A stretch of 64,000 bases of DNA from Bdellovibrio sp. KM01 (GTDB lineage: Bacteria > Bdellovibrionota > Bdellovibrionia > Bdellovibrionales > Bdellovibrionaceae). Each line of letters begins with the position of its first letter. Position 1 is the first letter of the stretch. The DNA is taken from the NCBI RefSeq assembly GCF_013752535.1, contig NZ_CP058348.1:744001-808000 (forward strand), in the 5' to 3' direction. This document shows positions 8,158 to 16,817 of this stretch, piece by piece. The notes below the pieces were generated by a model. It ran no database searches and was not told where the DNA came from. It saw only the letters and a list, made by a program, of their open reading frames with translations. The translations under genes and the position numbers were made by a program.

Positions 8158-9063
8158 ATGGCGGTCAAAACCACTCAGAACTTTCAATGGCTTAACTATC
8201 ATCACCTGCATTATTTCTTCACGATTGCGCAGGAGGGAAGTATCGCCAAGGCCGCAGAGAAACTTAACATCGGGCAGCCCACTCTTAGTACTCAATTGAA
8301 ACAGTTGGAAGAGTCTTTAGGGAAGCCTCTTTTTGAAAGAAGTAAACAGCGCCTGCATTTGACAGAAGCCGGGCGCATCGCGTTCGAATACGCTCAGCAA
8401 GTTTTCAATTTGGGATCAGAAATGGTCGAAGTACTGCAAGATCGACTGCAAAACAATCGCATGCATGTTCAGATCGGCGCCCTTGACAGCGTGCCAAAGG
8501 ACATTACTCATAAAGTGATCATGCAGGCGTATAAAGCTGGCAACTGCAATATCTCAGTCGTAGAAGGATCTGGGGATCAGCTTTTGCGTGAGCTTGAAAA
8601 TCATCACGTGGATTTGCTGCTTTCAAACTACGCTCCATCTGTGGACTTCCAATCTATTTATGCAAAATCCATCGCTAAACTTCCAGTGGTGGTTTGTGCT
8701 TCTGAAAAATTTAAACACTTGAAGAAAAATTTCCCCCAAAGTCTTGAGGGGCAGCCCTTCGTTATTCCCACGGTTCACAGTAAGCTTCGTCGCGAGATCG
8801 ATCACTATTTTCAAGTGAATGGCATCAAGGTGGATCAAGTCGCTGAAATTCAAGATACCAGCTTACAAACATTGTTGGGTTCAGAAGGTGTGGGGTTAAT
8901 TCCCGTCGCAGACGCCGTCGCTAAAAAGCTTACCAAAGAAGGCAAGCTGATCGTTTTAGGAACTATGAAAGGTGTCTATGAGGAAATCTGGCTGATGGCT
9001 GCCAATCGGAAAATTGAGAATCCAATTGCAGCCCAGGTCATGAAGGAATTTTCTTTCAGCTAA
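8158..9063 (+). CDS. nhaR: LysR-type regulator, NhaR-like
   Basis: This 301-residue LysR-type transcription regulator starts with a winged helix-turn-helix: LNYHHLHYFFTIAQEGSIAKAAEKL..QPTLSTQLKQLEESLGKPLFER, about residues 13-65. The N-terminal YHHLHYFF and the RSKQRLHLTEAG segment resemble E. coli NhaR, which responds to Na+ and alkaline pH. A periplasmic-binding-like effector domain fills residues 95-300. GAAGAGG precedes the start. Divergent orientation to a TerC/Alx ion exporter supports an ion or pH response (inference). It ends directly against the convergent gene at 9064, with no spacer. Confidence 0.85.
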   Translation: MAVKTTQNFQWLNYHHLHYFFTIAQEGSIAKAAEKLNIGQPTLSTQLKQLEESLGKPLFERSKQRLHLTEAGRIAFEYAQQVFNLGSEMVEVLQDRLQNNRMHVQIGALDSVPKDITHKVIMQAYKAGNCNISVVEGSGDQLLRELENHHVDLLLSNYAPSVDFQSIYAKSIAKLPVVVCASEKFKHLKKNFPQSLEGQPFVIPTVHSKLRREIDHYFQVNGIKVDQVAEIQDTSLQTLLGSEGVGLIPVADAVAKKLTKEGKLIVLGTMKGVYEEIWLMAANRKIENPIAAQVMKEFSFS

Positions 9064-9525
9064 CTATTCGCAGATAGCTTTTAAAATTCTGAATGCTGTG
9101 TATTCGTGAGTTGATACTTTGCTTTGCAGAGTGAATTTCAATTGATTCCAAGATTGGGATTCAACTTCCTCCACGTTTTCAATGCCCGCATCTTCAAGCA
9201 AGCCGTTCAAAGCCTTTTTGCATTCCGCTGGCGAGGACTTTTTAATTGTTGCACGGTCTAAGGCCACAACCAGATCCACCAGATCTGTGGATTCTGCATC
9301 ATAAGATTTGTTGGTCTCGGACATCGCTCCGATCTGGTCGGCTCGTTGCAGAACCAGAGATTTAAATTCCGCAGCTAAAGCCATTTGTTGGCGTTTATCA
9401 GTGGAGTTTTCAATCGAAGCCATGGACTTCTCAATCAGATTCAAAGAATACGAATCCTGCAAAGCCCAAGAGAATGACGGCAAAAGTAATAGATATGTCA
9501 GAACAGTCGTGATTAATTTAAGCAT
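9064..9525 (-). CDS. Small secreted hypothetical protein
   Basis: The family is not recognised. The 153-residue product has a signal peptide (MLKLITTVLTYLLLLPSFSWA), and the remaining 130 residues look helical and acidic. Two cysteines (SPAECKKAL and the penultimate AICE) could form a disulfide after export. The start codon lies 3 bases after GGGGGG and inside the end of the upstream lytic transglycosylase gene (13-bp overlap), so the two are translationally coupled. A role beside the wall enzyme is plausible but unproved. Confidence 0.7.
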   Translation of the reverse strand: MLKLITTVLTYLLLLPSFSWALQDSYSLNLIEKSMASIENSTDKRQQMALAAEFKSLVLQRADQIGAMSETNKSYDAESTDLVDLVVALDRATIKKSSPAECKKALNGLLEDAGIENVEEVESQSWNQLKFTLQSKVSTHEYTAFRILKAICE

Positions 9526-10967
9526 GAGCCCCCCGCAGCACCTTCCTCAACGAGGTCGATTTTGTGTTGGATTTTAGCGTAGTAGTTAGCAGTTTCTTTG
9601 ATACGCGCTTTTGAGCCGGCATTTCCCTTATTTGGATACGAAGCTGCATATTGTTTCAGTTCGGTCAGGAAAGTTTCTGCGTTCGTAACTTTCTTTTTCG
9701 CATATTTAGTCGTTAGCAATTTCGTCAATGGTGTTTTTAGCCCCGCGAAACCTGTATTGTGGGACCAAATCATAGTCGCCCGTTTCACTTTCGCAAGATC
9801 ATTCGATGACAGGGCGAACTTCGCTTTAATCTTTGCATCATTAAATACGTTGTCGTCGAAATAGTCTTTCGCTTCTTTCAAAGCTGCATATGTATAAATC
9901 ATGTTTGTAACCGGGTTGCCTTCTTTAATAGAAACGCGGTCGCATGTCGCATTTGTCTTCATCAGGTTTTTCTCACCCAAGAATTCAGCCGCAAGCTTTT
10001 GGCAGCGAACGTCGGAGTGATTGGCCAAGTAAGACTCTGTTTCAGAAATCACTTTGTTAACTGCATTGATTGCGGGAGACGTAAACTGGCCGATACCGCC
10101 AGCACCTGTTTTACTGGTGATGTTGATATGGAACCCAGATTCAACTGTGATCATGCCGAATACTTCACGGATGTTTTGTTTTTGAGCGACTGCAGATTCA
10201 CCTTCGCCAATGTAGGTTTTCATACATTGGGACACAACTTCAAAGCTGTTGTTAACCAAAGTGAAGTATCTTTCGCTCACACAAGGGCGGGCAGGGGCAT
10301 TTTTCGCAACACCTGATTCACATGTTTTATAGTTCACAACCGGACCGGACTGAGAGCTTTGCAAGAACATCGCGGTTTCAATGCAAACCGGACGGATCAT
10401 TGGTTTTTTACTCATATCACTGCGGATCAGAGTACCGATATAGGATTTGCTTTTCTCTTTGGCTTCCAAATCCTTTTCCAAATAGTTATCTTTAGCAGAA
10501 CACTCGTTATATTTCAGTTCGGCGACTTGGCCAGCAAGGGAGCAGTTCGTGCAGTTTGCATTTGAGTTGTTATCGCCGCTACCGACAGCAAGTAACTCGC
10601 CAATCTTCTTCATTTTATCCACTTTTTTAACGGCATTTTCAGAAATGGATTTTTCAGCATCTTTCGATACTGTTGCTTTTTGAGTAGGAAGCGTCGATTT
10701 TACAGTGGCTTTTGGAGTCGTAGATTTACTGCGCACAACGATTGGCAATGGATGAATTTTCTCAACGTATTCATCTGATTTAGCTGCAGATTTGGCTGCT
10801 GCTTTTGTCGTCGGCTTTGCGGCCGTTTTAACAGCTGTCTTTTTCGGCGTCGAAGAAGCTAAATCGAGCATTTCAAATATAGCTGCATCCGAGGTCGTCA
10901 TCATCATGGCACCGCACGTGGCGATCAAGCTGAATTTCAATAGATTGGCTGACCAGTTCATAGGCAT
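9513..10967 (-). CDS. Secreted lytic transglycosylase-like protein (SLT domain)
   Basis: The product is a probable peptidoglycan-cleaving enzyme of 484 residues. It has a signal peptide, then a low-complexity Lys/Ala/Thr linker (KTAAKPTTKAAAKSAAK), a Cys-rich middle (CTNC and others) and a C-terminal SLT fold from about residue 245. The catalytic Glu is at about 276 in ITVESGFHI, followed by the GAGGIGQFT loop. The open frame extends to a GTG at 10979, but GAGGAGA overlaps that region, so the ATG at 10967 (or 10961) is preferred. It is coupled to the downstream secreted protein. It could act in cell division or on prey wall; sequence alone does not decide. Confidence 0.82.
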   Translation of the reverse strand: MPMNWSANLLKFSLIATCGAMMMTTSDAAIFEMLDLASSTPKKTAVKTAAKPTTKAAAKSAAKSDEYVEKIHPLPIVVRSKSTTPKATVKSTLPTQKATVSKDAEKSISENAVKKVDKMKKIGELLAVGSGDNNSNANCTNCSLAGQVAELKYNECSAKDNYLEKDLEAKEKSKSYIGTLIRSDMSKKPMIRPVCIETAMFLQSSQSGPVVNYKTCESGVAKNAPARPCVSERYFTLVNNSFEVVSQCMKTYIGEGESAVAQKQNIREVFGMITVESGFHINITSKTGAGGIGQFTSPAINAVNKVISETESYLANHSDVRCQKLAAEFLGEKNLMKTNATCDRVSIKEGNPVTNMIYTYAALKEAKDYFDDNVFNDAKIKAKFALSSNDLAKVKRATMIWSHNTGFAGLKTPLTKLLTTKYAKKKVTNAETFLTELKQYAASYPNKGNAGSKARIKETANYYAKIQHKIDLVEEGAAGGSCLN

Positions 10968-11048
10968 GATTCTCCTCACCTTTTTGGAGGAGCAAGATGG
11001 TTGCCAGAACCTAGTGTGTATTTTCAGTAACTTATGCTCTAAAGAAAT

Positions 11049-11118
11049 GTCTCATTTTGAGACTCAAACGACAGGTGACGTAAAGTGTTCAGTCATCGAC
11101 AGATTCAGAACACCTTAC
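11049..11118. repeat. Two inverted repeats between the methyltransferase and transglycosylase genes
   Basis: GTCTCA-ttt-TGAGAC is a perfect 6-bp stem at 11049-11063. GTAAAGTGTTC (11080-11090) and GAACACCTTAC (11108-11118) are 11-bp arms with one mismatch. They lie downstream of the methyltransferase and upstream of the transglycosylase on the same strand; neither has a T-run, so these may be operators or RNA hairpins. Confidence 0.5.
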
Positions 11119-11138
11119 GCTCACAACGCGATTATTTT

Positions 11139-12605
11139 TTACTTTTGAATGATGATGAAAAGATTCACACCAAGAGGTTCTTTTTCAACCCACATTTTGC
11201 TACCCAGTCCATCAAACACGCGCATCAAATCTGCCTCGGTACGATAGATCAAATGCCAATCCAAGAACAGCTCCAGGAACGGACCGTATTTATAGTTATC
11301 AGCACAGAAATTTCCGATGATAATCTTGCCACCTGGTTTTACGGCATCCAACATTCTTTCAGCTGTACGACGTGCGATAGGCTCGGTGAAATAGTCAAAC
11401 AGACCTGCAGTATAGATCATGTCATAGTCTTTTTCTGGAAAGCCCTGGGCGATAATATTTCGAATTGCCAAATTGCTAAATCTGAAATTAAAGCCAGATT
11501 GAATTTTGCGATCAATCGTGTGTAGTTGACGGTGAGCATGTTTCAACGATTCTTCGTCCTGATCCACGCACATGAACTCTGCATTTCGTCCTGCAAATGG
11601 TCCCGCGTTTTGCAAAAAGATTTGCTGTTCTTTCGCAGGCCCACTGGCAATAGACATCAATTTCAAATGTTGATCAGGCTTCGTCGATTGGAATAGTTCC
11701 TTAATTTTTTTCGCCAGATACTGACCGCGATTGCGAACCGCTGTCCCTGAAGCGTCTTCGACAAAGTATTTATGAATACATTGATCGTAAAGTGTTTTAC
11801 CCACCACCTCATCGCGATAAAGCTGATTCATCATCTCATAGTCACCAGCATAGCCGCGAGGCTTGTGATATGCACGGTGAGCAAATGGAGCACCCCATAG
11901 AAAAGGTCCCATTTGCTCGCGAGCAAAGGTCATCGCCCATTTTAGTTCAAACTGATTCATACCCGTTAAAAGAGTCGGGATAAGCGGGTAGGACGGGCTC
12001 AGTGCCGCATTCATATATTTCGCGAATGATTCAGCCACGGCCTTGCGGAATTCCAGTTCTTTGTGGAAGTCGTTCAGTGGCTTTTGTTCTTCGATGCGAT
12101 CGATCTTGGGTTTTAATGTCGCCAAGAAATCGCGAAGCTCATAGACAAAGACTTTGAAAGCCACCGGCAATTGCGCGACTCCACGGGCATAGGCGCTTTG
12201 CTCTTCCATAGCGATATGAGCGGCCTCGTGGGCTTTTATCAGCTCGATATTTAGTGGTTCGTTCATGATGTCCAGGCCGATGATGATCTCGCCATTTTGG
12301 CCGTCTGCCAGACGCTCCGATTGGGCCCAGCGAACATGCATTTTTTGCAGTGGAATTTCTTTAAACAGAACATCACATTCAGTGGTGATGTTGGCTTTGA
12401 AGTATTGTTGAACCTGAGGCAGCTCTTCTGGCTTCACCATCACCGAACAGCCAAAGATACTGACGTCGTGAACAGGGGCTTTGTAGCCGCCAAAAGACAA
12501 GAAACAGGATTGAGGAGTTACAGCGCTGCGATCCTGTCTGATCGAACGCATCTGCGCCTTTTTCTCTACGCTAAAACCTTCTTGTTTTAATGCTTTTTCG
12601 CCCAT
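11139..12605 (-). CDS. PilZ-like domain fused to SAM-dependent methyltransferase
   Basis: The 488-residue protein has an N-terminal PilZ-like segment. DVSIFG (Asp47-Gly52) matches the D/NxSxxG half of the c-di-GMP site, and an arginine cluster RSIRQDR lies at 20-26 but is not an exact RxxxR. A helical middle follows. The C-terminal class I methyltransferase starts near 325 with SIASGPAKEQ (SAM motif I), CVDQDEESL and DMIYTAGLFDYF. The middle segment KPRGYAGDYEMMN recalls proteins annotated as PhcB-like 3-hydroxypalmitate methyl ester synthases. The ATG at 12605 is chosen because GAGGAGG lies 7 bases upstream. Substrate and signal dependence are unknown. Confidence 0.78.
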   Translation of the reverse strand: MGEKALKQEGFSVEKKAQMRSIRQDRSAVTPQSCFLSFGGYKAPVHDVSIFGCSVMVKPEELPQVQQYFKANITTECDVLFKEIPLQKMHVRWAQSERLADGQNGEIIIGLDIMNEPLNIELIKAHEAAHIAMEEQSAYARGVAQLPVAFKVFVYELRDFLATLKPKIDRIEEQKPLNDFHKELEFRKAVAESFAKYMNAALSPSYPLIPTLLTGMNQFELKWAMTFAREQMGPFLWGAPFAHRAYHKPRGYAGDYEMMNQLYRDEVVGKTLYDQCIHKYFVEDASGTAVRNRGQYLAKKIKELFQSTKPDQHLKLMSIASGPAKEQQIFLQNAGPFAGRNAEFMCVDQDEESLKHAHRQLHTIDRKIQSGFNFRFSNLAIRNIIAQGFPEKDYDMIYTAGLFDYFTEPIARRTAERMLDAVKPGGKIIIGNFCADNYKYGPFLELFLDWHLIYRTEADLMRVFDGLGSKMWVEKEPLGVNLFIIIQK

Positions 12606-12740
12606 GAATGTTCCTCCTCGAAATAACAATATTTTCTTATCGGGAGGATTTTTCGGATGTTAAATAAAAATCCGATTAGTTCGACTCCAGCTTGTACAGT
12701 CTGGACATAAATCTATGCATGTTTTGTAGGGGGGATAAAA

Positions 12741-12767
12741 AAAAGCCCGCTCTAGAGCGGGCTTTTT
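12741..12767. terminator. Bidirectional intrinsic terminator after the desaturase gene
   Basis: GCCCGCTCT and AGAGCGGGC form a perfect palindrome at 12745-12762. It is flanked by runs of A and T on the two sides, so it can terminate on either strand. It is placed 22 bases past the desaturase stop. Confidence 0.9.
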
Positions 12768-12789
12768 GAAGATTTGTAATCAAAATTTC

Positions 12790-13896
12790 TTAAACAGATC
12801 TAAGGTGCAGCTTCCACAACTTCATTCCCATTTGGAATTCCAGGTGAGCTACTTCCAATTCGCGTTTCAATTCCGCGAGCTTGTGGTCGTAAGCCTCTTT
12901 CAATTCTTCACGTTTACGAACTGCATCTGCTTTAAATTGTTCATAGTCTTCACGAAGTTTTTTGATTTTTGCCTGAGCTTCGATGATTTTTTCTTTCATC
13001 GCAACCAATTGCTCATCAGCGAAACCAACCTTTTTAAGTTCAGTCGACTCTGCCTGCAAGCGGGCTTTCAAAATCTCAACATTTGAAATTTGGCGAAGTT
13101 TGTAAGCTAGGCCCATATAGTTCAAAGTGTTGATGACCCATTTTGTCGGATCCCAGTGATACCATTTGATACCGTTGCGGTAATCGATTTGGAATTTATG
13201 GTGGAAGTTATGGTAACCTTCGCCATGAGTCAGAACCGCTACGAACCAAGAATCACGCGCCGAGATTTCTTTGGAATAAGTTTGTTTGCCCAATGTATGG
13301 CACAAAGAATTCACAAAGAAAGTTGATTGCTGAGTAAGGAAAATTCTTAGGCCACCGGCGATAACCAAGCCGCCCAACCAAGAACCCATTGCAGCACCAA
13401 TCAAAGTTGGGACCACAAAGCCAGTAGCGATCGCTACATAGCCATAGTATTTATGCTGAAAGTTGATCATCCAGTCTTTTTCAAGATCTGGAGCTTGGAT
13501 TTTTTGGTCTACAGAGTCCTTAAAGAACATCCAGCCCATATGTGCGTACCAGAAACCTTCATTGATGTTGTAAGGATCCTTTTCGCCATCGATATGCGTA
13601 TGGTGACGACGGTGATCAGAAGACCATTTCAATGCAGAGCCTTGGAATGCAGAAGCACCAATTAGCAAAAAGATCGCCTTAGCCACTGGATGTGCATCAT
13701 AGCTTTTGTGTGAAAATAAACGGTGATAACCTGCAGTGATGCTTAAATTTGTAGCAGCTGCGAAAACAAGCGCAAAAAGTGCGATTCCCAACTCAAAGCC
13801 GTGCATATAGAAGTAAATCGGCATGAGGATGAACGTGATCAGCGGGTTTAGCGTCAGAAAAAGCGCCACTGGCCATTCAATTCTTTTCTTTGTCAT
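12790..13896 (-). CDS. Membrane fatty-acid (acyl-CoA type) desaturase with C-terminal coiled coil
   Basis: This 368-residue di-iron membrane desaturase has all three histidine boxes: HRLFSH (58-63), HRRHHTH (95-101) and HNFHH (229-233). Four hydrophobic segments surround them. It fits the stearoyl-CoA/delta-9 type that adds a double bond to acyl chains in membrane lipids. Unusually, residues about 271-352 form a long charged heptad-rich helix (ILKARLQAESTELKK, LREDYEQFKADAVRKREELK), not part of the usual enzyme and probably a coiled coil. GAGAGG precedes the ATG. The regulator is unknown; an inverted repeat lies upstream. Confidence 0.9.
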   Translation of the reverse strand: MTKKRIEWPVALFLTLNPLITFILMPIYFYMHGFELGIALFALVFAAATNLSITAGYHRLFSHKSYDAHPVAKAIFLLIGASAFQGSALKWSSDHRRHHTHIDGEKDPYNINEGFWYAHMGWMFFKDSVDQKIQAPDLEKDWMINFQHKYYGYVAIATGFVVPTLIGAAMGSWLGGLVIAGGLRIFLTQQSTFFVNSLCHTLGKQTYSKEISARDSWFVAVLTHGEGYHNFHHKFQIDYRNGIKWYHWDPTKWVINTLNYMGLAYKLRQISNVEILKARLQAESTELKKVGFADEQLVAMKEKIIEAQAKIKKLREDYEQFKADAVRKREELKEAYDHKLAELKRELEVAHLEFQMGMKLWKLHLRSV

Positions 13897-13972
13897 TTGT
13901 ACCTCTCACTAAAAATCTAACAGACGGGCAATCTTTTCGATACATAATTCACCCCTGCGCCAATAAGTGTCG

Positions 13973-13996
13973 CGTCCTGAAGCACCATTTAGGACG
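13973..13996. promoter_or_regulatory. Inverted repeat in the divergent spacer upstream of the desaturase
   Basis: CGTCCT and AGGACG lie 12 bases apart in the 241-bp spacer between the desaturase and the gene at 14138. An operator role, for instance for a lipid regulator, is only suggested by position. Confidence 0.3.
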
Positions 13997-14137
13997 GGGT
14001 TGGAGCGGCTTGTTAAACTTGTACTCCGCTACGTTCGATGTCAGGGGAGATGAAAGATAATTATTTTTCGTAAACAACGTGGGAAAACAGACCTTTGTCC
14101 CAAAGTCATTTGGCAAAATAGATGTTAGCGTCATGAT

Positions 14138-15127
14138 ATGTACATCGATGTTGTTCGACCGGAAACCTGGGATGAGCTCAATGACTCTTTAAAAACGCAA
14201 ATGGGATTGCCAGATCCTTTGCGGGCTCGTGCCTATAAAGGCTTGGCCCATGCCGTGTTCGAGATCACTCAAGGCAGTGCTCAATTTCTTGCGCATAAAA
14301 AAGCGATCGGATTTATCAAAGGTCAAACACCTGCCTTTGAAAACCTGCTGCCGTACTATTACAAAGAAACTTACGAAGTAAATATTCTGTCGCACCTGCA
14401 ATTGCAGGATGTGAAAACGTGGGCTGACGGATTAAAAAAAGAAACCAACTTCGTGGTTTTTGCAGAGGATCATCCTGTCACGGGGGAAACATATCCCTTC
14501 GTGGATGAACTCGATAGAATTCTGAACGAAAAACGCATCTATTCTTTCCGTATCTCTCATTTCAAACATTTTCACGAAAAGACAGAGGCCTTGCGCCCCT
14601 ATTCGGTTCGTCTTTGTTCCTACACTGGAAATCTATCACTCGCGATTTTGGGTGAAAGATTCCGCTGTCCTCCGATGATGGTGCAAAACATGGACTGGAA
14701 CCACGCGGATGTTTTGCAAGAAGCGCTTCTGGCAAGTGAAGGACGAAAATTGAATCCGAATTTGATTGGCTCTTTTGAAGGTTCTTTTCAGGATATCGCC
14801 AAGCCTTACTTTAATTCTGAACAGACACGTCTGTATGATCGTGCGGTCCTTATCTTTAAAAACACCAGTGCCGAAGCATTGGCGGAAAAGGTCTTTGCAA
14901 AACTGGGAATCTCAGTTGAAGAAGGCTGGTTGCAATTGGACAGCACCAATATGTGTCACTGGTCGGGTGTAAAAATGTTCTCGCATTGGTGGGAGCCATC
15001 TCCGTCCAATGAAACGCTGCGAGGTTTGCTGATCGTGAGCCCGATAATTCTGGAGAATCCTCAATTTGCGACCTTCCTTCGCGAAAGTTATCAAGAACTG
15101 CTTGAAGAGCAGACTTGGACCGTCTAA
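14138..15127 (+). CDS. Hypothetical soluble protein upstream of recO
   Basis: The family is not recognised. The 329-residue protein lacks a signal peptide or membrane segment. It is rich in aromatic residues (KPYFNSEQTRLYDRAVLIF; CHWSGVKMFSHWWEPSP). The middle and C-terminal parts vaguely recall fold-type I PLP enzymes without an obvious lysine site, but this is weak. The ATG lacks a clear ribosome-binding site. recO follows after 9 bases in the same direction, so co-transcription is likely and a link with DNA maintenance is possible but unproved. Confidence 0.65.
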   Translation: MYIDVVRPETWDELNDSLKTQMGLPDPLRARAYKGLAHAVFEITQGSAQFLAHKKAIGFIKGQTPAFENLLPYYYKETYEVNILSHLQLQDVKTWADGLKKETNFVVFAEDHPVTGETYPFVDELDRILNEKRIYSFRISHFKHFHEKTEALRPYSVRLCSYTGNLSLAILGERFRCPPMMVQNMDWNHADVLQEALLASEGRKLNPNLIGSFEGSFQDIAKPYFNSEQTRLYDRAVLIFKNTSAEALAEKVFAKLGISVEEGWLQLDSTNMCHWSGVKMFSHWWEPSPSNETLRGLLIVSPIILENPQFATFLRESYQELLEEQTWTV

Positions 15128-15136
15128 ACATGGGGA

Positions 15137-15736
15137 ATGTCCCAAGCTAAAGATAAATTTATAATTTTGCGCAAAATGAAGTACGGCGAGTCCGACTTGA
15201 TTTTGCACGCAATTTCTCCTCAGGGAGAGAAGTTATCTTTCATTGCTCGCGGCGCTTTAAAAAGTAAAAAGCGTTTCGGCGGCGGGATTCTGGAACCCAC
15301 GCACTTTGTCTCCTTCACTTACAAAGAGAGTTCGGACGAGGGGAAGCTGCACACGTTGCAGGAAGCTTCCTTAATCAATGATTTCCCCGGTATTCGCCAA
15401 GACTACGATCATCTGGAATTTGCTCTGCATGTTTTAGATTGCGTGGGCAAGGTTTCGCAAGAAGGGGATAAGCATTCCGATTTTCTGTTCAATCTTTTAG
15501 GTCACACCTTAAAGTCGATTGAAATCGCGCAAGACGTTTTAGTGTTAAAGATGCATTTCTATCTGCGCTTCTTGCTTCAACAAGGTGTGATTCAACCAGA
15601 ACCGTGGATGGGCCCGTTCCTAAAAACAAATCTTGCAGAAACCAATACGCTGGTGATCCATCGCCAAGTCGTCGACGAAGAATTAAATAACGTCGAAAAT
15701 ATGGTAAGACATTATATTGCTCACGCAGTAATCTAA
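15137..15736 (+). CDS. recO: DNA repair protein RecO
   Basis: RecO loads RecA on SSB-coated single-stranded DNA with RecR and anneals strands. The 199-residue protein has the N-terminal OB fold with KFIILRKMKYGESDLILHAIS and the following SFIARGALKSKKRFGG (about 7-55), then the helical C-terminal domain. It is short for the family and has no CxxC pairs, so the zinc finger of Bacillus-type RecO is absent. The ATG at 15137 lies only 1 base after GGGG, but no other in-frame start fits. It directly follows the gene at 14138. Confidence 0.88.
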   Translation: MSQAKDKFIILRKMKYGESDLILHAISPQGEKLSFIARGALKSKKRFGGGILEPTHFVSFTYKESSDEGKLHTLQEASLINDFPGIRQDYDHLEFALHVLDCVGKVSQEGDKHSDFLFNLLGHTLKSIEIAQDVLVLKMHFYLRFLLQQGVIQPEPWMGPFLKTNLAETNTLVIHRQVVDEELNNVENMVRHYIAHAVI

Positions 15737-15740
15737 AAGG

Positions 15741-16631
15741 TTATTTGCCTTTGCCTAATGGGTGAAGTGCTTCCATTGTTCGCGCTAGTTGATCGATTCC
15801 AAGGTGAGTGTACTTTTCTGTCGCCTGCAAGCTTTCGTGGCCGAGCATTTCCTGCAGCGTGCGCAAGTTTGCTCCGCTGGATAACAGATGAGTGGCGAAA
15901 CTGTGTCTTAAGGCATGGGGATGCAGTGGCTTTAGAAGTCCTGCGCGTTGGCCGCTTTGGCGAACCATCTCATAGGCAGTTCTTTGCACCAGAGGTGCAT
16001 CACCGAAAACATAGTCGCTGAAACCTGATTCCTTTTTCCATTTCTGCAGGGCTTGAACGGTCAGGTTTGGTAAAGCGACAACTCGTTCTTTGTTTCCCTT
16101 ACCCATCACGCGCAAAGTTTTCTGCTGAAGCTGAACAGAATCCCAACGTAAAGTGCACGCTTCACTGATCCGCAAACCTCCGCCATAAAGCAGAAGGAAC
16201 AGGACCTTTTCTCGTAAGGGAACCTGGTGTTTTCCATCGAAGGCATGCAGGACCGCCAAGGCTTCATCGACGCTGATGAAGTGGGGCAGTTTCCGCGGCA
16301 CCTTAGGGCAAGTGACCTGCAGGGACAGATCTCTCTCTAAAAGGCTCTCAATCACATAGGCCCAATGGAAGAAGCTTTTCAAAGTAGCAGCTTTTCGGTT
16401 CCTGGAAGCCAGAGAAAGGGGAGCCCAGCGGTTGAAAGCAGCCCTCACCGCAGCCATCAATTCAGCCTCAGTATATGAGTTTTTATTCGATTGTGAGGAT
16501 TTGTCTAATTCGAAAGCCTGCTGCAAATCCAGGGTGTAGTGCTTGATTGTAAGGGGTGAGGCTGACTTAATAAAAGTCATGTATTTCAGATATTTATCTA
16601 TGTTTTGAGAGAGCTGAAAAGCCTTGCTCAT
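15741..16631 (-). CDS. xerC: Tyrosine recombinase, XerC/XerD type
   Basis: The 296-residue tyrosine recombinase has an N-terminal SAM-like core-binding domain (about 10-105) and a catalytic domain with the full set: Arg154 (GGLRISEA), Lys178 (MGKGNKER), His239-x-x-Arg242 (HALRHSFATH), His265 (GHESLQATEKY) and nucleophile Tyr274. Xer proteins resolve chromosome dimers at dif with FtsK. The gene symbol is tentative because XerC and XerD cannot be told apart here. The frame reaches a GTG at 16637, but the ATG at 16631 has AGGG upstream. It is convergent with recO. No dif-like 28-mer is seen nearby. Confidence 0.88.
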   Translation of the reverse strand: MSKAFQLSQNIDKYLKYMTFIKSASPLTIKHYTLDLQQAFELDKSSQSNKNSYTEAELMAAVRAAFNRWAPLSLASRNRKAATLKSFFHWAYVIESLLERDLSLQVTCPKVPRKLPHFISVDEALAVLHAFDGKHQVPLREKVLFLLLYGGGLRISEACTLRWDSVQLQQKTLRVMGKGNKERVVALPNLTVQALQKWKKESGFSDYVFGDAPLVQRTAYEMVRQSGQRAGLLKPLHPHALRHSFATHLLSSGANLRTLQEMLGHESLQATEKYTHLGIDQLARTMEALHPLGKGK

Positions 16632-16698
16632 AAGCACCCTAAAGTATCGGCTCCGGGCATGGTTAATAAAAAAATTCTAACGCCATGCATTTTTTTTA

Positions 16699-16728
16699 TT
16701 GAAAAAGGTACAGGACTAAGGTTATAAC
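16699..16728 (+). promoter_or_regulatory. Probable sigma-70 promoter of the sigma-54 activator gene
   Basis: TTGAAA (16699-16704), an 18-base spacer and TATAAC (16723-16728) fit a housekeeping promoter. It would start the transcript about 80 bases ahead of the gene at 16818. Confidence 0.5.
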
Positions 16729-16744
16729 TCAATGCGTCGGAAGC

Positions 16745-16773
16745 GTCTCACACTGAGTCATTCAAAGTGAGAC
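16745..16773 (+). repeat. Inverted repeat in the leader of the sigma-54 activator
   Basis: GTCTCAC and GTGAGAC are exact complementary arms 15 bases apart, lying between the predicted promoter and the ATG at 16818. This could be an operator or a leader hairpin. Confidence 0.5.
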
Positions 16774-16817
16774 AGCATCCAAAACTCTTATGAAGAACGT
16801 TACCGAAAGGTGGAGCC

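Noticed and set aside
15741-16631. Integrated mobile element around the Xer-like gene
   Set aside because: No flanking repeats, tRNA target, or phage or plasmid genes; a housekeeping Xer is simpler.
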